Below, one piece after another: positions 11,131 to 23,641 of a stretch of 64,000 bases of DNA. Made by a program: the position numbers and the translations under genes. This DNA comes from Setoptus koraiensis (taxonomy: Eukaryota; Arthropoda): NCBI GenBank assembly GCA_048013815.1, contig CM106586.1:14756001-14820000 (forward strand), in the 5' to 3' direction. Every line of letters begins with the position of its first letter. The stretch's first letter is position 1. A model generated the notes under the pieces. It did not search any database, had not been told where the DNA came from, and saw only the letters and a program-made list of their open reading frames with translations.

Positions 11131-13607
11131 AACAGGTTGCATCATGCACGGTGCGATGCCGCCGCAGCGCTACCGTGCAACGCCGCCGATGATGTAACGC
11201 CGCCAATGATGCAACCGATGTCAGCTGCGAGATAAACAACGACGACAAGTGGTTGCTGGCCTTGATTAATTAGTGCTGTCGCTCATCAGCGTGCATCGGC
11301 TGGCTCACGCCGATGCCAGCTTGATATCGGCAAAAGCGGCAAGATGACGTCTCAATTGACGCTCAATTATCGCTTCGCTCTCTCACCTGTCCAATGTCGG
11401 CCGTCGCTCACACAATCGCTTGTCGCTGGCTTGACACACTCGACAGTGTCGAGTGGACGCACCAATTCGTCGGTCCAATTTATTTCGAGTTCCAGTTGCT
11501 GCCGCCAGAGAGACCGCTCGCTGTGTCACCGGTGCGGGCGCGCATTCCGACGAGCCATTCCGACGAGCCATTCCGACGAGCTGTTCCGACGAGCCATTCC
11601 CGTGACCGGCGCAATCCGACGACGTTTCACATTTCACACTTTGCAAAGGTTTGCGCAAACTGTTTGCACATTTTGTGCGCCAACTTTTGCTGGCAACACT
11701 TTTGCTGCTGCCCGTTAATATTTCGACACGATGATTTAATCCGGTCAGTCCGCCGCGAACTGTTGCGCAACTGTTCGCACCAGTTGCAAGCGGTCCGGTC
11801 GGTCAATCTGGTCGGTCGGCCCGGTCGGTCGGTCGGTCTGGCCAGTCCGGTCAGAGATTCTCTGGCACAGTTCAACAGTGACTGTTGCCAGCGAACAAGC
11901 GATTGCGGCGAGCGCGGCATCAAACTGAATCAAACTAAATCAGCTCACAAAACATCATCATGTAATGCACCATTACGTAATGTTACATAATAAGTGTAAT
12001 GTGGTGGCCGTGAGAAGTGGGCCCGACACACAATGTCGTGCCACTGCAGCTCTGTGTAGTGGCTAGTTAGTTGTGTGTGATTGTTGCGCAATGTGTATCG
12101 AAGAGCCGTGCCAGCCGGACAGTGGGCATCGGTTGTGTTGCAACGAGCAATGAGCGCTGCTGATTAATTAGCGGCCGGTTTAATTAGCGGCTTCCACTGA
12201 CCGGCGCGCACTGACACTGTCCGGCACTGTCTCTGACAAGTGTCAGCGCGAACAGTGACAGTTCGTTGTGCGTTGTGCTCACTTGGCGAGTCTCAATTAA
12301 TGGCCCTAACAAGTGAGTCCAAATTGGTGGCTCTAATTAGTGAGTCTTGATTGGCCAGTCTAATTAGTGGGTCTTGATTGGTGTGTGGCAAACAACTGGC
12401 TTAAAATCGTGTGAAACAAGCGGCCCGGCAGCAGCACTTGAGCTGGCAGCATGGCGCACAATGGCGCATGTAACATGTTATGCAGCCACATTATGTAACT
12501 ATATTATGTAACTACTAGATTATGCAAGATTATGCAAGAGATGCGAGATGCCGTGTTAAACGCATAAACGTATCGCAAATTACAAACGCAAGCACCTCGT
12601 TTTTGCCCCAATCAGTCGGTGCTTGATTTGTCGAGACTGCAGTCTCGCCAACTTGGTCTCGCCAACTTGGTCTCGACAACTCAGTCTCGACGACGCAGCC
12701 TCCATCTGGCAATCGGTTCCGTTGGTCGTGATTGGCCCCAAAATATCAATCAAGCTGACTGGCTGATATTTTGATTTTGATACGCCAATCAGTGGGTTTG
12801 CGTGTCAGTTCCGTCGTGCTGTTACGTGCCTTGTGCTGTCACCGCCGCCGACTGACCACAAGCCGCTGGCCGCTGACCACTGACCACTGGCCGCTGACCA
12901 CTGGCGAGCCATATGACCCAATTGGTGGCCACTGGTGCACCATATATAGTGTATATATAGTGTATATATGGCATGTATAGTGTATGAGACCAGTGGCGTG
13001 TCAAGCTCAAACTCATTACACAACAATAATAAGAATGATAATTTGATGGCCGGTCATTTTGGCGGCCATTTTCGGCACATGTCGAAGCTGACCGACACTG
13101 ACCAAAACGCCGGCACACCGTTAGCTGCCAGTGGCAGGGGCGCGCCTGGCACAGTGTGTTAGTGGCACAGGCACAGACAGTTACGTAATTGAGACATTAA
13201 CACTTTATTGTTCAACCATTGCATAAATGATTGCACAGCGATTTATAACATTATAATGAGCGTTATTATGCGGGCGTGCGCAATGAATTATGATACAGTT
13301 ATGATACAGTTATGATGAATAGCCCATTACAGTGGCCCATTAAGTATCGCCCATTAAGTCGATTAGTGTACCGTTGACCACTGGCCAGTACAAAGTTGAT
13401 TGAGATGCGTGCCACAGCGTTGAAAGACAATACTCGTCACTGGCGTGAATTACTGCCACTTGATACTGTTGCGCAACGCCAACGGCCAGCGCTATTGCAA
13501 CATACATGTATTTATTGCAGCATACTACTCGTTAATACTACCTGCTAATGTTTGTGCGTGATGTTGCGTAATATCCCGCGCACATACATACACATAAATT
13601 GCCTAAT

Positions 13608-13690
13608 ATGTAACGGAATGTTGCGCAACATGTAACGGAATGTTACGCAATGTGTGACGGAACGTTGCGCAATGTGTAGCCCAATGTAGA
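13608..13690. repeat. 26-bp diverged repeat of TGTAACGGAATGTTGCGCAA
   Basis: Three to four diverged copies. Each carries a GTTGCGCAAC-like or TTACGCAA-like palindrome. Confidence 0.7.
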
Positions 13691-14048
13691 TACGTAACGG
13701 TGTGCGTTGAAATTGCGCGAAATGTGTAACAAGCGGCGAAATGCGCCAATGCCAATTATGAGCATCGGGTTAATTTGCATAAAATTGAGCTGTTGCCTTG
13801 GCGGGCACTGTCATCATATCGCATTGTTCTGACTGTCACTTTGCAGGCTGCGTTTTATCTGTTATATCTGTTATATATGTTACACGGCTTTGTGCGAGCC
13901 AGCTCTACAAGCTGCACACTGCAACTGATTGCGTAACCGTTGTTTTGCGCCGCTCAAATGTTGCGGCCAGGTGAGCGGGCAAAATTTGAGGCGCTTCAAA
14001 CGGCCGCTTTGTTGCGGCGCGCTCCACATGACTAATGAGGCCACAAAC

Positions 14049-14128
14049 ACACACACGCACACGCACACACACACACACACACAAAATAATAACATAATGG
14101 GCGCACTATTAACAACAGCAACAACAGC

Positions 14129-14195
<67 letters not shown>

Positions 14196-14226
14196 GCAAC
14201 AGCAACAGCAACAACGACAACAACGA
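14049..14226. repeat. CA run followed by CAA tract
   Basis: A (CA)n run at 14049-14082, then CAA/CAG triplets from about 14111 to 14226. It is simple sequence, and the open frames across it are not credible proteins. Confidence 0.9.
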
Positions 14227-16493
14227 CAGCGTATTAATGGCGCCGGCGAGTGTGCGCAAAATTGTGCTTGTGAAACTTTTCAACAAGTGATCAACAAGTG
14301 GAGCACTCACTCAATTGCGCAACCGCTCGCTAGATCATTATGATAACTTACGCTAACACTTATGTGAACAATGTTACATAATGTTGCGTCATATCATACA
14401 TACATAACGTATGGACAACACAACACAACATTGCGTAACTGGCGCTGTTTGGAGTGGACTGTTGTGTCGTTTTGGGCACAATTGCTCACAATTGGCCAAT
14501 GGCCGAAATGGCCAGTGGCTTTTGGGCATTTGGGCCAATTCATGGCCGGCGTCGTTGTGTTGTGCGCTTGAGTGTTTGCTGTAATTGACGTGTAACACAA
14601 ACAATTTTTGTCCATTTTGAGCCATTAAAACACAATTTTATTCAAATCATCTCTCTGTCCACGGCAATTGCTCCCTTTTAGGGCGCTTTCGCAGTGCCCG
14701 CCGCCGCCGCCGCCGGTGTCCGCATTTTAACGCTCGTTGCCCGTTTCGGGCCGCTCATCCGCCAGCGCAAGCCGACGCAACAAATAATGAGCAATGAATA
14801 ACAAAAACAAATCGCAATGCCCATTGAGCCCATTGAGCGGTCCGCAATGGGAACGCTCGCGGCATTGTTTACAATTGCCGGGCCGGGCCCATTATGCCCC
14901 CGACCGCACGCCGATCGGAGCGTCTGAGAGCGGCCTAACCGGCTCACTGGTCAGCTCGCCCGGCAGCTGTCGAGCGGGCCAATTACGGCCCTTTCGGGCA
15001 ATGGCAAGTGCCGGCAAGTGCTGGCGATTTCTGGAAATTTCGCAATATTTCTGACAATTGTGGGCGCCATTGCGCCACAAATTGCGCCACCGCGAGCGCC
15101 GTTTCTCGGCACAGTGCGCCGGCTCGCTCGCCGCCAGTGTCGCCCGCGCTACCTGTGCCCCAAGTGTCGCCTGTGCCCCAAGTGTCGCCTGCGCTGCCCA
15201 CAATCGACAGTTGCGAGTCGCCTGTGCGGCCGCACAGGCGACACGGGCAACGGGTTGCCCGAGCGCAGCGGCCAATGGAGCCGAACAGACGAAAGGCACT
15301 TTGCGCGCCGCGCACCAATTCCCGCACTAAGCGCCGTTGTCGCCCGTCAAATGTGTCACCCGTTGAGCCGCTTTCAATTGTTTGTCCGTGCGGCCGCGGG
15401 ACACAGCGACATGCTCGCTTGCTGTTTGCGGCGCATCACGCAATAACCGTACCGCCATAACGAGCGCACTCGGCAAAAACGGGCCAAGTCGAGCGAACTC
15501 TGGCGAAATTGGGCAAAGTGGCGCCAACTTTGGCGAAATCGGGCAAGTCGCGCAAGCGGAGCGGCGCGAGCACAGCGACGGGCCACGGCGGAGTGCGCGA
15601 CCCGCGCAGCCGAGAGTGGACCCATTCTCAGCGGCCGTTTGCCGGCCGGTGGCGCGTCGATTTGCGCCCAGTTGCCCGCTCGCCGCGACAGTGTCGCCGA
15701 GAATCGTTCAAATACAAACTCAAACGTTGCAGTGTTAGCCGGGAATTTCGCCCGACGCGTCGCCATTGTTTCAGTCCATTTGAGCCGGTCGGCCCATTTA
15801 GGCGACTCTCATTATCTCGTTTGTGGCTGCTTGTTTGTCTTGGCCGGGCTTGTTGCGGCCGCGGACGGTCGGGCGGCGCGGCGCGGCGATTCAGTTTTCG
15901 GGAGAGCGCATTTTAGAAAGAGACAGTTCCACTCTATTTGTGGGCCACTCTCAATGCGTCCAATTTGGCGCCGATTTCGGACGATTTCGAGCCACTTGGA
16001 GCGGCTCGAGCGGCTTCAAGTGCCACTGGCCAGTCATGCAAATGCTGCCCACTGGCCACTGGCCACTGGCCGACTCATTGGTGCCACTAGCAAGGCACAC
16101 AACTAAACGGTCAGTCGCTCACAAACTGTTGCGTCAGCGCAAACAAACAGTGCGACAGGTGAGCACAACAATCGGCGCAACACAATGGCCTCGGGCCGCA
16201 GCACACATTGCGTAATTGACGACACAACTGACAGGCTATTTTTGTTGTTTATAAACAACGACGACGACGAGTGCTCAATCGTCTCAGTCGATCGATTGGC
16301 CCATTTCTGGACGGGCGCCACTTTCGTCGCCGCGCCCGCCGGGCCGGCCCGCGCTCGGGCTTGCGGTCGCATAATATCGGTGGCATAATATCGGTGGCAA
16401 TGGTTTATGCGCATACAATTTGTATGATGCAAACGGAGTCGGCCCGACGCGGCGCCGCGGCCACCCAGCGGCAAACATCGCCGACGGGCCTAC

Positions 16494-16524
16494 ACCCAGT
16501 GATACACTCACTGTATTACTGGGT
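16494..16524. repeat. Hairpin with 13-bp arms, 5-nt loop
   Basis: ACCCAGTGATACA pairs with TGTATTACTGGGT. The single DNA mismatch would be a G-U pair in RNA. Confidence 0.8.
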
Positions 16525-17002
16525 CAGCGGGTATTCTATTTATGGTGCGCTCTCGGTGCAACATAAATAGTTAGTATTGTCAGTGGTATGAATAGAATTG
16601 AATTAAGACGCCTCGATCAACGGAAGGGTGGCCTGGCCAGAGTTACATAATATGTGCTTACAATCAATGTATTGAGCCAGTTACGTAACAATATTGTAAT
16701 TGTTGAATGTTGGGCGCTCATTTCGAACACAATGAGTCACGTTGCGCGACAATCGTGACGACTCGTCCTTTGTTTGTGAAAGCCCTTGAAAGCTCAACGA
16801 GAATTAACTGACCATTGGTCAGACTGGCTGGCCGGCCGGCACTGGCCGCATCATTGGTCAGTTGGTCGCCATTGTCGGACGGACAATGATTAAACAATCA
16901 TTGCCAGCAGTGGTCATTCTCACTGGCGCTCGCCACTGCGCCAGCGCCTTAGCCACAGCGAGGAGGCGCGTCGGGTCGGCCGGCCGGCCGGCCGGCGCTC
17001 AC

Positions 17003-17082
17003 AGAGAGTGTCGGGTATCCGTCGGATAACAGAGAGTGTCGGGTATCCGTCGGATAACAGACAGTGTCGGGTATGCGTCGGG
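17003..17082. repeat. 28-bp tandem repeat, about three copies
   Basis: Two exact copies of a unit starting AGAGAGTGTCGGGTATCCGT (17003-17030, 17031-17058), plus a third diverged and truncated copy. Confidence 0.9.
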
Positions 17083-17256
17083 CGCAACATCTCTCGCGGG
17101 CTCTACATTTTGTATGCAAAGATTGCGCAACGCCGCGATGCGATAGGCACACTAACTGTTGTTGGCATAACTTATATAACCCATATTATGTAAGTTATAT
17201 GCGTATCGTTATATAAGTTATATAAGAATGTTACGTAATAAAGTAAGCGTGTATTA

Positions 17257-17283
17257 TACACACACACACACACACACACACAC
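17257..17283. repeat. CA dinucleotide microsatellite
   Basis: A pure (CA)n run. Confidence 0.9.
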
Positions 17284-17437
17284 CACGCTAACTATGTTAC
17301 GCAACGACGTTAATGGCGCCCGGCCGGCGCATGACAGAGCGGCACATGCGACCGTCCGGCATACCCGAGCGTCTGCATACGAGCACGATGAGATGCGATT
17401 TGAATTGCGAATTGATGCAGCTCGTGAGAATATCCCA

Positions 17438-17560
17438 TTGTTGTTGCCGTTGTTGTTGTTGCTGTTGCTGTTGCTGTTGCTGTTGTTGTTGCCGTTGTTG
17501 TTGTTGCTGTTGTTGTTGTTGTTGCTGTTGTTGCTGTTGTTGGCGTTGTTGCCGCTTTTG
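17438..17560. repeat. TTG/CTG triplet tract
   Basis: TTG triplets with CTG and CCG interruptions: the complement of the CAA/CAG tracts seen elsewhere. It gives poly-Leu or poly-Gln frames without other support. Confidence 0.9.
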
Positions 17561-17794
17561 TGGCACTCTCCTTCCACAAACACACACACTCTCGGCGGCA
17601 AACAACATGTGGTGGTGATGGTCAGTTGTTTCAGCGCAACACCCGATACACATATCTCGGCGTACACGATGCATATGTACAGATGGCTACACATGATGTA
17701 CAGAATGGCGGCCAATTGCGAATTAATTGTGTGCGTGCCTCATGATATCATACAGAGAGATCAGGTCATCATTGCGGCCAGGTAATCATCGCTC

Positions 17795-17825
17795 ATTACG
17801 TAATACTGTGTGTGTATTACGTAAT
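17795..17825. repeat. Hairpin made of two TTACGTAA palindromes
   Basis: ATTACGTAATAC (17795-17806) is exactly complementary to GTATTACGTAAT (17814-17825) around a 7-nt TGTGTGT loop. Each arm holds its own TTACGTAA octamer. Confidence 0.9.
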
Positions 17826-18787
17826 TGTCAGTTGGTATATAGGTTAGTGTTGTCGCACTAAAATGATCAAGTCGGCTTGCTGCCAGCGACAAGCTGCGTC
17901 TTTTGGTCTGACAGTTGGTTTGACAGTGCCGGCGCAGTGCTGTGTACTGTGTTGACTGTGTAATTCGGTTACGTAATCACGTATCGTGATGATTAAGGTT
18001 ATTCTCTCTAGCTGCCTGCTACTCTGTGCCTAACTATGATCGCCATACTTACAATACTTGTTAGATGCCAACAGGCTCAACAACCAGCGAGAATATCCGC
18101 GCCCGGCTATAAATATCCTTTCGTGCAAAAGTCTGATCTTAATGTCTGAGGCCAACGGCAACAGTGGCATCAAAGGAGAGTTTTCCACTCTGATCTAATT
18201 GCAGTATGAGCATTGTTTGATGATTGAATCACATAATGATCACACACATATGATGCAACCGGCTCACCTGTTGCCGGCATCATCGGGCGCCACTCACACG
18301 AGCGACTCGGCTGATCAACTTGTAATTACTTTCACGCTTGCGTCATTATAATCGCATCATGTGCCGTCGTTGTCAACCACGCCACGTTGCGCCACCGCTA
18401 ATGAGAACCAATGAAATTAATCAGTTGTGCTGCTCAGCCCTAGTAGCCAGCACTAATTAACCCTTGCACTTACGTAACAATCGCTCAATTCCCTTACGTA
18501 ACTTGCCTTGCACACATACATCATATCTGTTGCAACATATGATGGCACATCTGACGCAACAGATATTTGTTGTTGTTTGATCGTATATAGGTTTGCGCAG
18601 CCATTGGCACTAGACACAGCTAGACAGCCAGCTAGCTCGCCAGCTATTACGCAATCCGCCGCGCTCCTGTCTGATGGCTCCACCTGGCGCAAAACTCCTC
18701 AAATACATTGTGCACCGTTATGCACCGTGAAATATTCACCGTTATGCCTTCGCAAGCGCAACAATAAAAACAATCATTTTATAATAA

Positions 18788-18859
18788 TATAATATCAAAT
18801 ATAATATCAAATATAATATCAAATATAATATCAAATATAATATCAAATATAATATTAAA
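18788..18859. repeat. 12-bp AT minisatellite, six copies
   Basis: Five exact copies of ATAATATCAAAT and one with a T for C. Confidence 0.9.
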
Positions 18860-19175
18860 TATAGTGTAATGTGTGCTCTTTTTCCAGCCCGGCATTTTTC
18901 CATCCGGTTGCTCACCGGTTTCGCATTCTTCCGCCAGGGCGGCTCTGGTTGATTTTATCTTGCAGCAATGAGTGGGCAGCAGTTAGTTTTAAGCACAACT
19001 TATCTGCAGTAACACGAATGCACCTTGCGTCAGTAAAGTCACGTGCAACTTCTTGAGCGTACCAAGACTCTTGGTACTCTGGTGGGGCGCAGGCAAAACA
19101 GAGAAGCGTCTTTTGTGTAACACTTCAGCGCTAGCGTATGCATTCTGACGCGCTCTGTACGCCCCTGGCGGACCT

Positions 19176-19260
19176 GACGCGATTTCCAAAAGGACGCAAT
19201 TTCCAAAAAGACGCAATTTCCAAAAAGACGCAATTTCCAAAAAGACGCAATTTCCAAAAA
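19176..19260. repeat. 17-bp tandem repeat, five copies
   Basis: Units of GACGCAATTTCCAAAAA. The first copy differs at two positions (G for A, and a final G). Confidence 0.9.
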
Positions 19261-19895
19261 GGCACCGGATGCGAATGAGAAAAGAGGCAGTCAGTTTATT
19301 AGGCTATGCATTACATAAAGAGAGAGATGCAAAACTTGATTTGCGCATTTGTAACAAGAGCCATTCACAAATATGGACGGCTCACAATCGATCGGGGCCA
19401 TTGTTTATAGCGATGATCGTGCTGCACAAGGTGATGTTACGCAATGTTTTGTGTTATGTGTGTGTGTGTATTACATAACAATGTGTGATTATGCAACAAA
19501 ATTGACCTTGATCTGTTACTCACCTGTGCCGCTAGTGTGTGACGCGCTTGATGGCGCGATCATGACGCAACACTTGCCTACTTGAGCATGTTGTTTGTAA
19601 CATGATGACGATGACGGCGACGACGATGACGACGATGCAAACGCATGAATACGTAACACATTGATGATATGACTTCATTAGTGCGAGTGCGAGTGTTGTA
19701 TCCAGTTATCAATTTATTTATTGCCCATAACAACAATGCATGGTTACGTAACAATCGTTTGGCTGGCACGGTTGCAGCGATCGTGCCAATGATTCACCTG
19801 TTCGAGCAGCCTGACACAAATGAATTGTTTGCCGGCGTTGTTACTGCTGACCAACTAACAGCATATATCTGGCACAGTGTTGTTATTGTGCCAAC

Positions 19896-19938
19896 CATTG
19901 ATGATCTTGTGCGCCTGCTGGACACAAGATCATCAATG
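19896..19938. repeat. Hairpin with 16-bp perfect arms, 11-nt loop
   Basis: CATTGATGATCTTGTG (19896-19911) pairs exactly with CACAAGATCATCAATG (19923-19938). Two shorter inverted repeats lie just upstream (about 19761-19788 with TGGCACG/CGTGCCA arms, and 19871-19892 with GGCACA/TGTGCC arms), making three successive stems. Confidence 0.9.
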
Positions 19939-20050
19939 TTTATGCGATATATAGACTATATATAGATACATCATGACCAATATCATCATCATCATGGTCG
20001 TCGTCGTCGCCGGGGCACCAACATAAATTGCATTGCATAACATGCGCGCC

Positions 20051-20090
20051 CCATAACTAACATTGTCTCTCACAATGTCAGTAGTTATGG
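20051..20090. repeat. Bulged hairpin with 16-bp arms
   Basis: CCATAACTA+ACATTGT pairs with ACAATGT+TAGTTATGG around a CTCTC loop, with a three-base bulge (CAG) on the right arm. Confidence 0.8.
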
Positions 20091-20697
20091 TTATAACTAA
20101 ATAGCAACATAATATAATATACAACAACATCACGTATGTTACGTAATGACCGTCATGATGATGATGATGCCAACAAATGGGGTCACGATTGCACAACACA
20201 ACACACAAAGACTGACTGACTGACTGACAAAACTGGCATCGACTGGCTCACGCGCAACCGCCGCTTGCATCAGTGCAACATCTGATCTGAGTATAAGTTG
20301 CATCATCATCATCATCATAAATAGACGATGATGATGATTATGTAATGGGTGATATAATTCTGCAAGTCTGCATCTGGTGCATCGTGTGTCGTGTGTATAA
20401 TTTGAAACATTTAACTACAAACTGGCATCGCTGACGCGCTGATTAGTTGCAACTTGCAACTTGTAACTCACAACTTGCGCCGCTTGTACTCTTGTCGCGT
20501 CGACCAGAGAGGGCGCCACCTGGCCGCCACAAGCGCCCCTCTCGACAAGACCGCCAGTTGTCTTGTCGTTTTTAGTCATTTTATCTTGATAGTGGCTTCA
20601 TCGAGCCACTATCAATTATCCGCCACAGGCTCGCCCGGCCACTGACCACTGACCACTGTCCACTGTCCACTGGCAACGGAGTGAAAGATGAAGTCGG

Positions 20698-20749
20698 TTT
20701 CGTTGGCAAGTGCGCCGTTTTCACGAAAACGCCGCACTTGCCAACGAAA
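20698..20749. repeat. 52-nt near-perfect palindrome (25-bp arms)
   Basis: The arms at 20698-20722 and 20725-20749 are complementary at 24 of 25 positions, with only two bases between them. The single C-C mismatch is internal. Confidence 0.9.
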
Positions 20750-21302
20750 AATGTGTTCGGACGCCGGCAGTTGCGGCCAGAACCGGGCATGGAAAACGCT
20801 GGAGAGATGGGGGCAAAAATGGGGCCCGGACCATCATTAGGCGTTGTGTCCATCAAGCGGCGACGTATTCATGTCATGTGGGCCACACGGCAAACGATAA
20901 AAGTAACAACGAGGTGTCAATAGTGGCCGCCGCAGTGGATAATCCGCCGAAATTGTTGGCCAGACGGGGCCTGTTTTTGTCAGGCTCAGCTGTTTTTGTG
21001 TGCTGTTGAACAGTACAGTTCGGGCCGGTCAGACTGGCAGGTACTGGCGGCGGGCATTAGTGGACGGGTCATAAATTATAAAACAACAACGACAACTGCC
21101 AATTAGTATTAATAAACTGCTGGCAAACAAATAACAAAGGTACCAGCCAGATAATACTAGATAATACCGGCAAGACCGGGTAATGTCGGTGTCGACAACA
21201 AATAACAGCAACCATCAGCAGATTGGCAACGCAGCACAGCTCATGGCAACTTTCGCCAAGTAACTGCCAATAGTTGGCGCCAGTTTTATGGCACCCACGA
21301 CA

Positions 21303-21340
21303 CCTGTAAATGGGGCCCATTATTGGGCCCCATTTACAGG
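21303..21340. repeat. Hairpin with 17-bp perfect arms, 4-nt loop
   Basis: CCTGTAAATGGGGCCCA (21303-21319) and TGGGCCCCATTTACAGG (21324-21340) are exact complements around TTAT. Confidence 0.95.
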
Positions 21341-21836
21341 CCCTGTGCGCCGCCAACAATTTAATGCTGCCATATTCACAGCCACACATGCCCAGCCAAT
21401 GTGTCCGACTAGCAAACACCCACTAGCAAGACTGAGCCACCGGACACCAGGGGCGCCGCTATCAACGTCATGATGGGCCCATTTGCAAGCCCATGTGCAG
21501 CATTGGCGCTTATTGTCACGCGCGCTAATGTCGCTTGTTTTGGTCGGTTTTGGAGCTCGCCGACCGGGGCCCCCCTTAGTCCGATGCGTGTCGGCCGTTA
21601 TGCTCTGCTCTGGCGGACAGTCGCGGCTAGCCAGACACGGACATCGGGCCGGTTGATCAGGTGATGTGATTGCAATCATGGGGCTAATAATCTTGTCTGT
21701 TTGTGTGTGCGTTTCTGTTCGCAAGACTGGCGCAAAATGCGATAAAATCGCCCCACGCAAATGCCCAGCAACTTGACGGACGGGCCAAATCGCGGAGTCG
21801 TGCCCCGAAAGCGCCGGGGTAAGCACTGGGTATCGC

Positions 21837-21899
21837 CGCCTGGTCACTTGGTATCGCAGCGCGGCCACTGGGTATCGCAGCGTCGCCACTGGGTATGAC
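21837..21899. repeat. Diverged repeat of CACTGGGTATCGC
   Basis: Three to four copies with a period of about 20-26 bp. Confidence 0.7.
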
Positions 21900-22937
21900 T
21901 GGGCGCGGGTATAGAGTAGTGGCCCTGAGCCGGTCGGCCCACAGTTTCCGGTACACAGAAGCGCAAAGTGGCGCACAGCGGTGCACGGGGGCGTACGGTG
22001 GTTCGCGGGGGCGCACGGCGGTGCACAGTGCGCGGGCAAATGAGCAGGCATCGATGCATCGTGTGCATAATGCGATACGCACAGTCAGACATTTCAGTCA
22101 GTTACATAGGCGTGCGCTTGAATTAGTTCATTAGAATAATGTTTGTCAGAATAATAATTTGGACCGGCGACAGTTATTGCGCCGGCACAGCTGACACGGT
22201 GACAGCCAACTGACGGCCGGCTGTCTACCTGGCGCCTTGTCAGCGCCCGACAGCCGAGACAAACAAAACAGCTGACAGGGTGAAAGACGGCACAAACAAT
22301 AACGCACGTCTTGCAATTGTCAGCTGACACGGGCTGTCACGAGCCGCCGTGGCAGCCAATATCTGCCACGAGTAGCTGCAAGAGGCCAGCCAGCCAGCGC
22401 CGAATCTTTTAATATAAAATTGTATCTCCGGCGATGCCCGCCAGTCTGACGATGCCCGCCAGTCTGACAGCGCGTCATCGCCGGCGTGTCTCGACCTTAT
22501 TTTGCACCTTTTGCCATATTTGGCCTACCTGTAATGTGATGTAATGTTTGTATTTGTCATACAGCTCAATCGCACAATGGCTGTTGTTGTCCGACACAAA
22601 CCAATAGAATTCGTTTTTTCCGCTTCAAATGAATCCATGGTAATTGCATTATGTGTGCCCCCGTGCGCATAATACCCGGCTAATAATGACCATAATGCAC
22701 ACACCGAGCCCGGGTTATTATCTCGGGTATGTCTGGGTTACATTGAGCGGGTCATAACTAAATTAAATTTATTTTATTTAGTCGTTACCGTCGTCGGCGG
22801 CGGCGCCAGCCTTGTAAGTAAGCTGCTTAGGGTCGCGCATTCGATTAACCGAGCAGCGATCTTGTCTCGCCGGCGAGCTCACCTTGCCGACAACTGCAAT
22901 AATCAACCTGCCAACAACCGATCGGATCAGCCGAACA

Positions 22938-23098
22938 GAGCCAAATGGGGCCGAATGGGGCCGAACGAGGCCGAACGGAGCCGAATTGAGCCAAACGGAG
23001 CCGAATGGAGCCAAACAGAGAGCCAAATAGGGAGCCAAAAGGAGCCAAATGGAGCCAAATAGAGAGCCGAATGGAGGCGAATTGAGGCGAATGGAGGC
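22938..23098. repeat. 11-bp minisatellite (GAGCCGAATGG family)
   Basis: About 14 diverged copies of GAGCCGAATGG / GAGCCAAATGG. Short open frames across it are repeat translations. Confidence 0.85.
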
Positions 23099-23548
23099 GC
23101 CCTCACGGCACCAATATCGCACCGTCAGGGCACGCGCAGGCCCAGACAGACGTGCCTGGCGTATCGATATCGACGAGCGGGATAATAAATAATATATTAT
23201 ATATTATACGGCGACTGCGACGACAACGGGTCCCTTTTCAGCCCGCTCGCTGTCTTCGGGCGCGTCCATTGTGTGTCGGCCAATTCGACACACGATCCAT
23301 GTCAATCAATTTCGGCTCACCTGTCCCGCAATTGGCCCGTGCCCCGTGGGTATTTTTCTGTGTGCTGTCGGCGGGCCGCTTGTGTCGTCACTGTCCCCGG
23401 ACAGTATCCGGGCCGCTCAACGCGCGATACTTAACTCGGGGGCCTAATTGAGCCAGCGTTAACTCGGGCCAGCGGGCTCGCAATCGCCCATATTGCATTG
23501 TTGTGCTCGGGGTACTCGGGCGACACACGAACCCCGTATTCCAGCAGC

Positions 23549-23579
23549 GTGTGTGTGTGTGTGTGTGTGTCGTACTCAA

Positions 23580-23638
<59 letters not shown>
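23549..23638. repeat. GT dinucleotide microsatellite, two blocks
   Basis: A (GT)n run at about 23549-23569 and a longer one at about 23583-23638, separated by CGTACTCAAGCA. Confidence 0.9.

Positions 23639-23641
<3 letters not shown>

Noticed and set aside
17228-17785. 185-codon plus-strand frame with a poly-Leu core
   Set aside because: The core is a TTG/CTG microsatellite and the ends start in a CA repeat; no protein features.
21320-22051. 243-codon minus-strand frame
   Set aside because: Pro/Ala/Cys/Arg-rich repeat translation of GC-rich tandem repeats, with no domain pattern or splice context.
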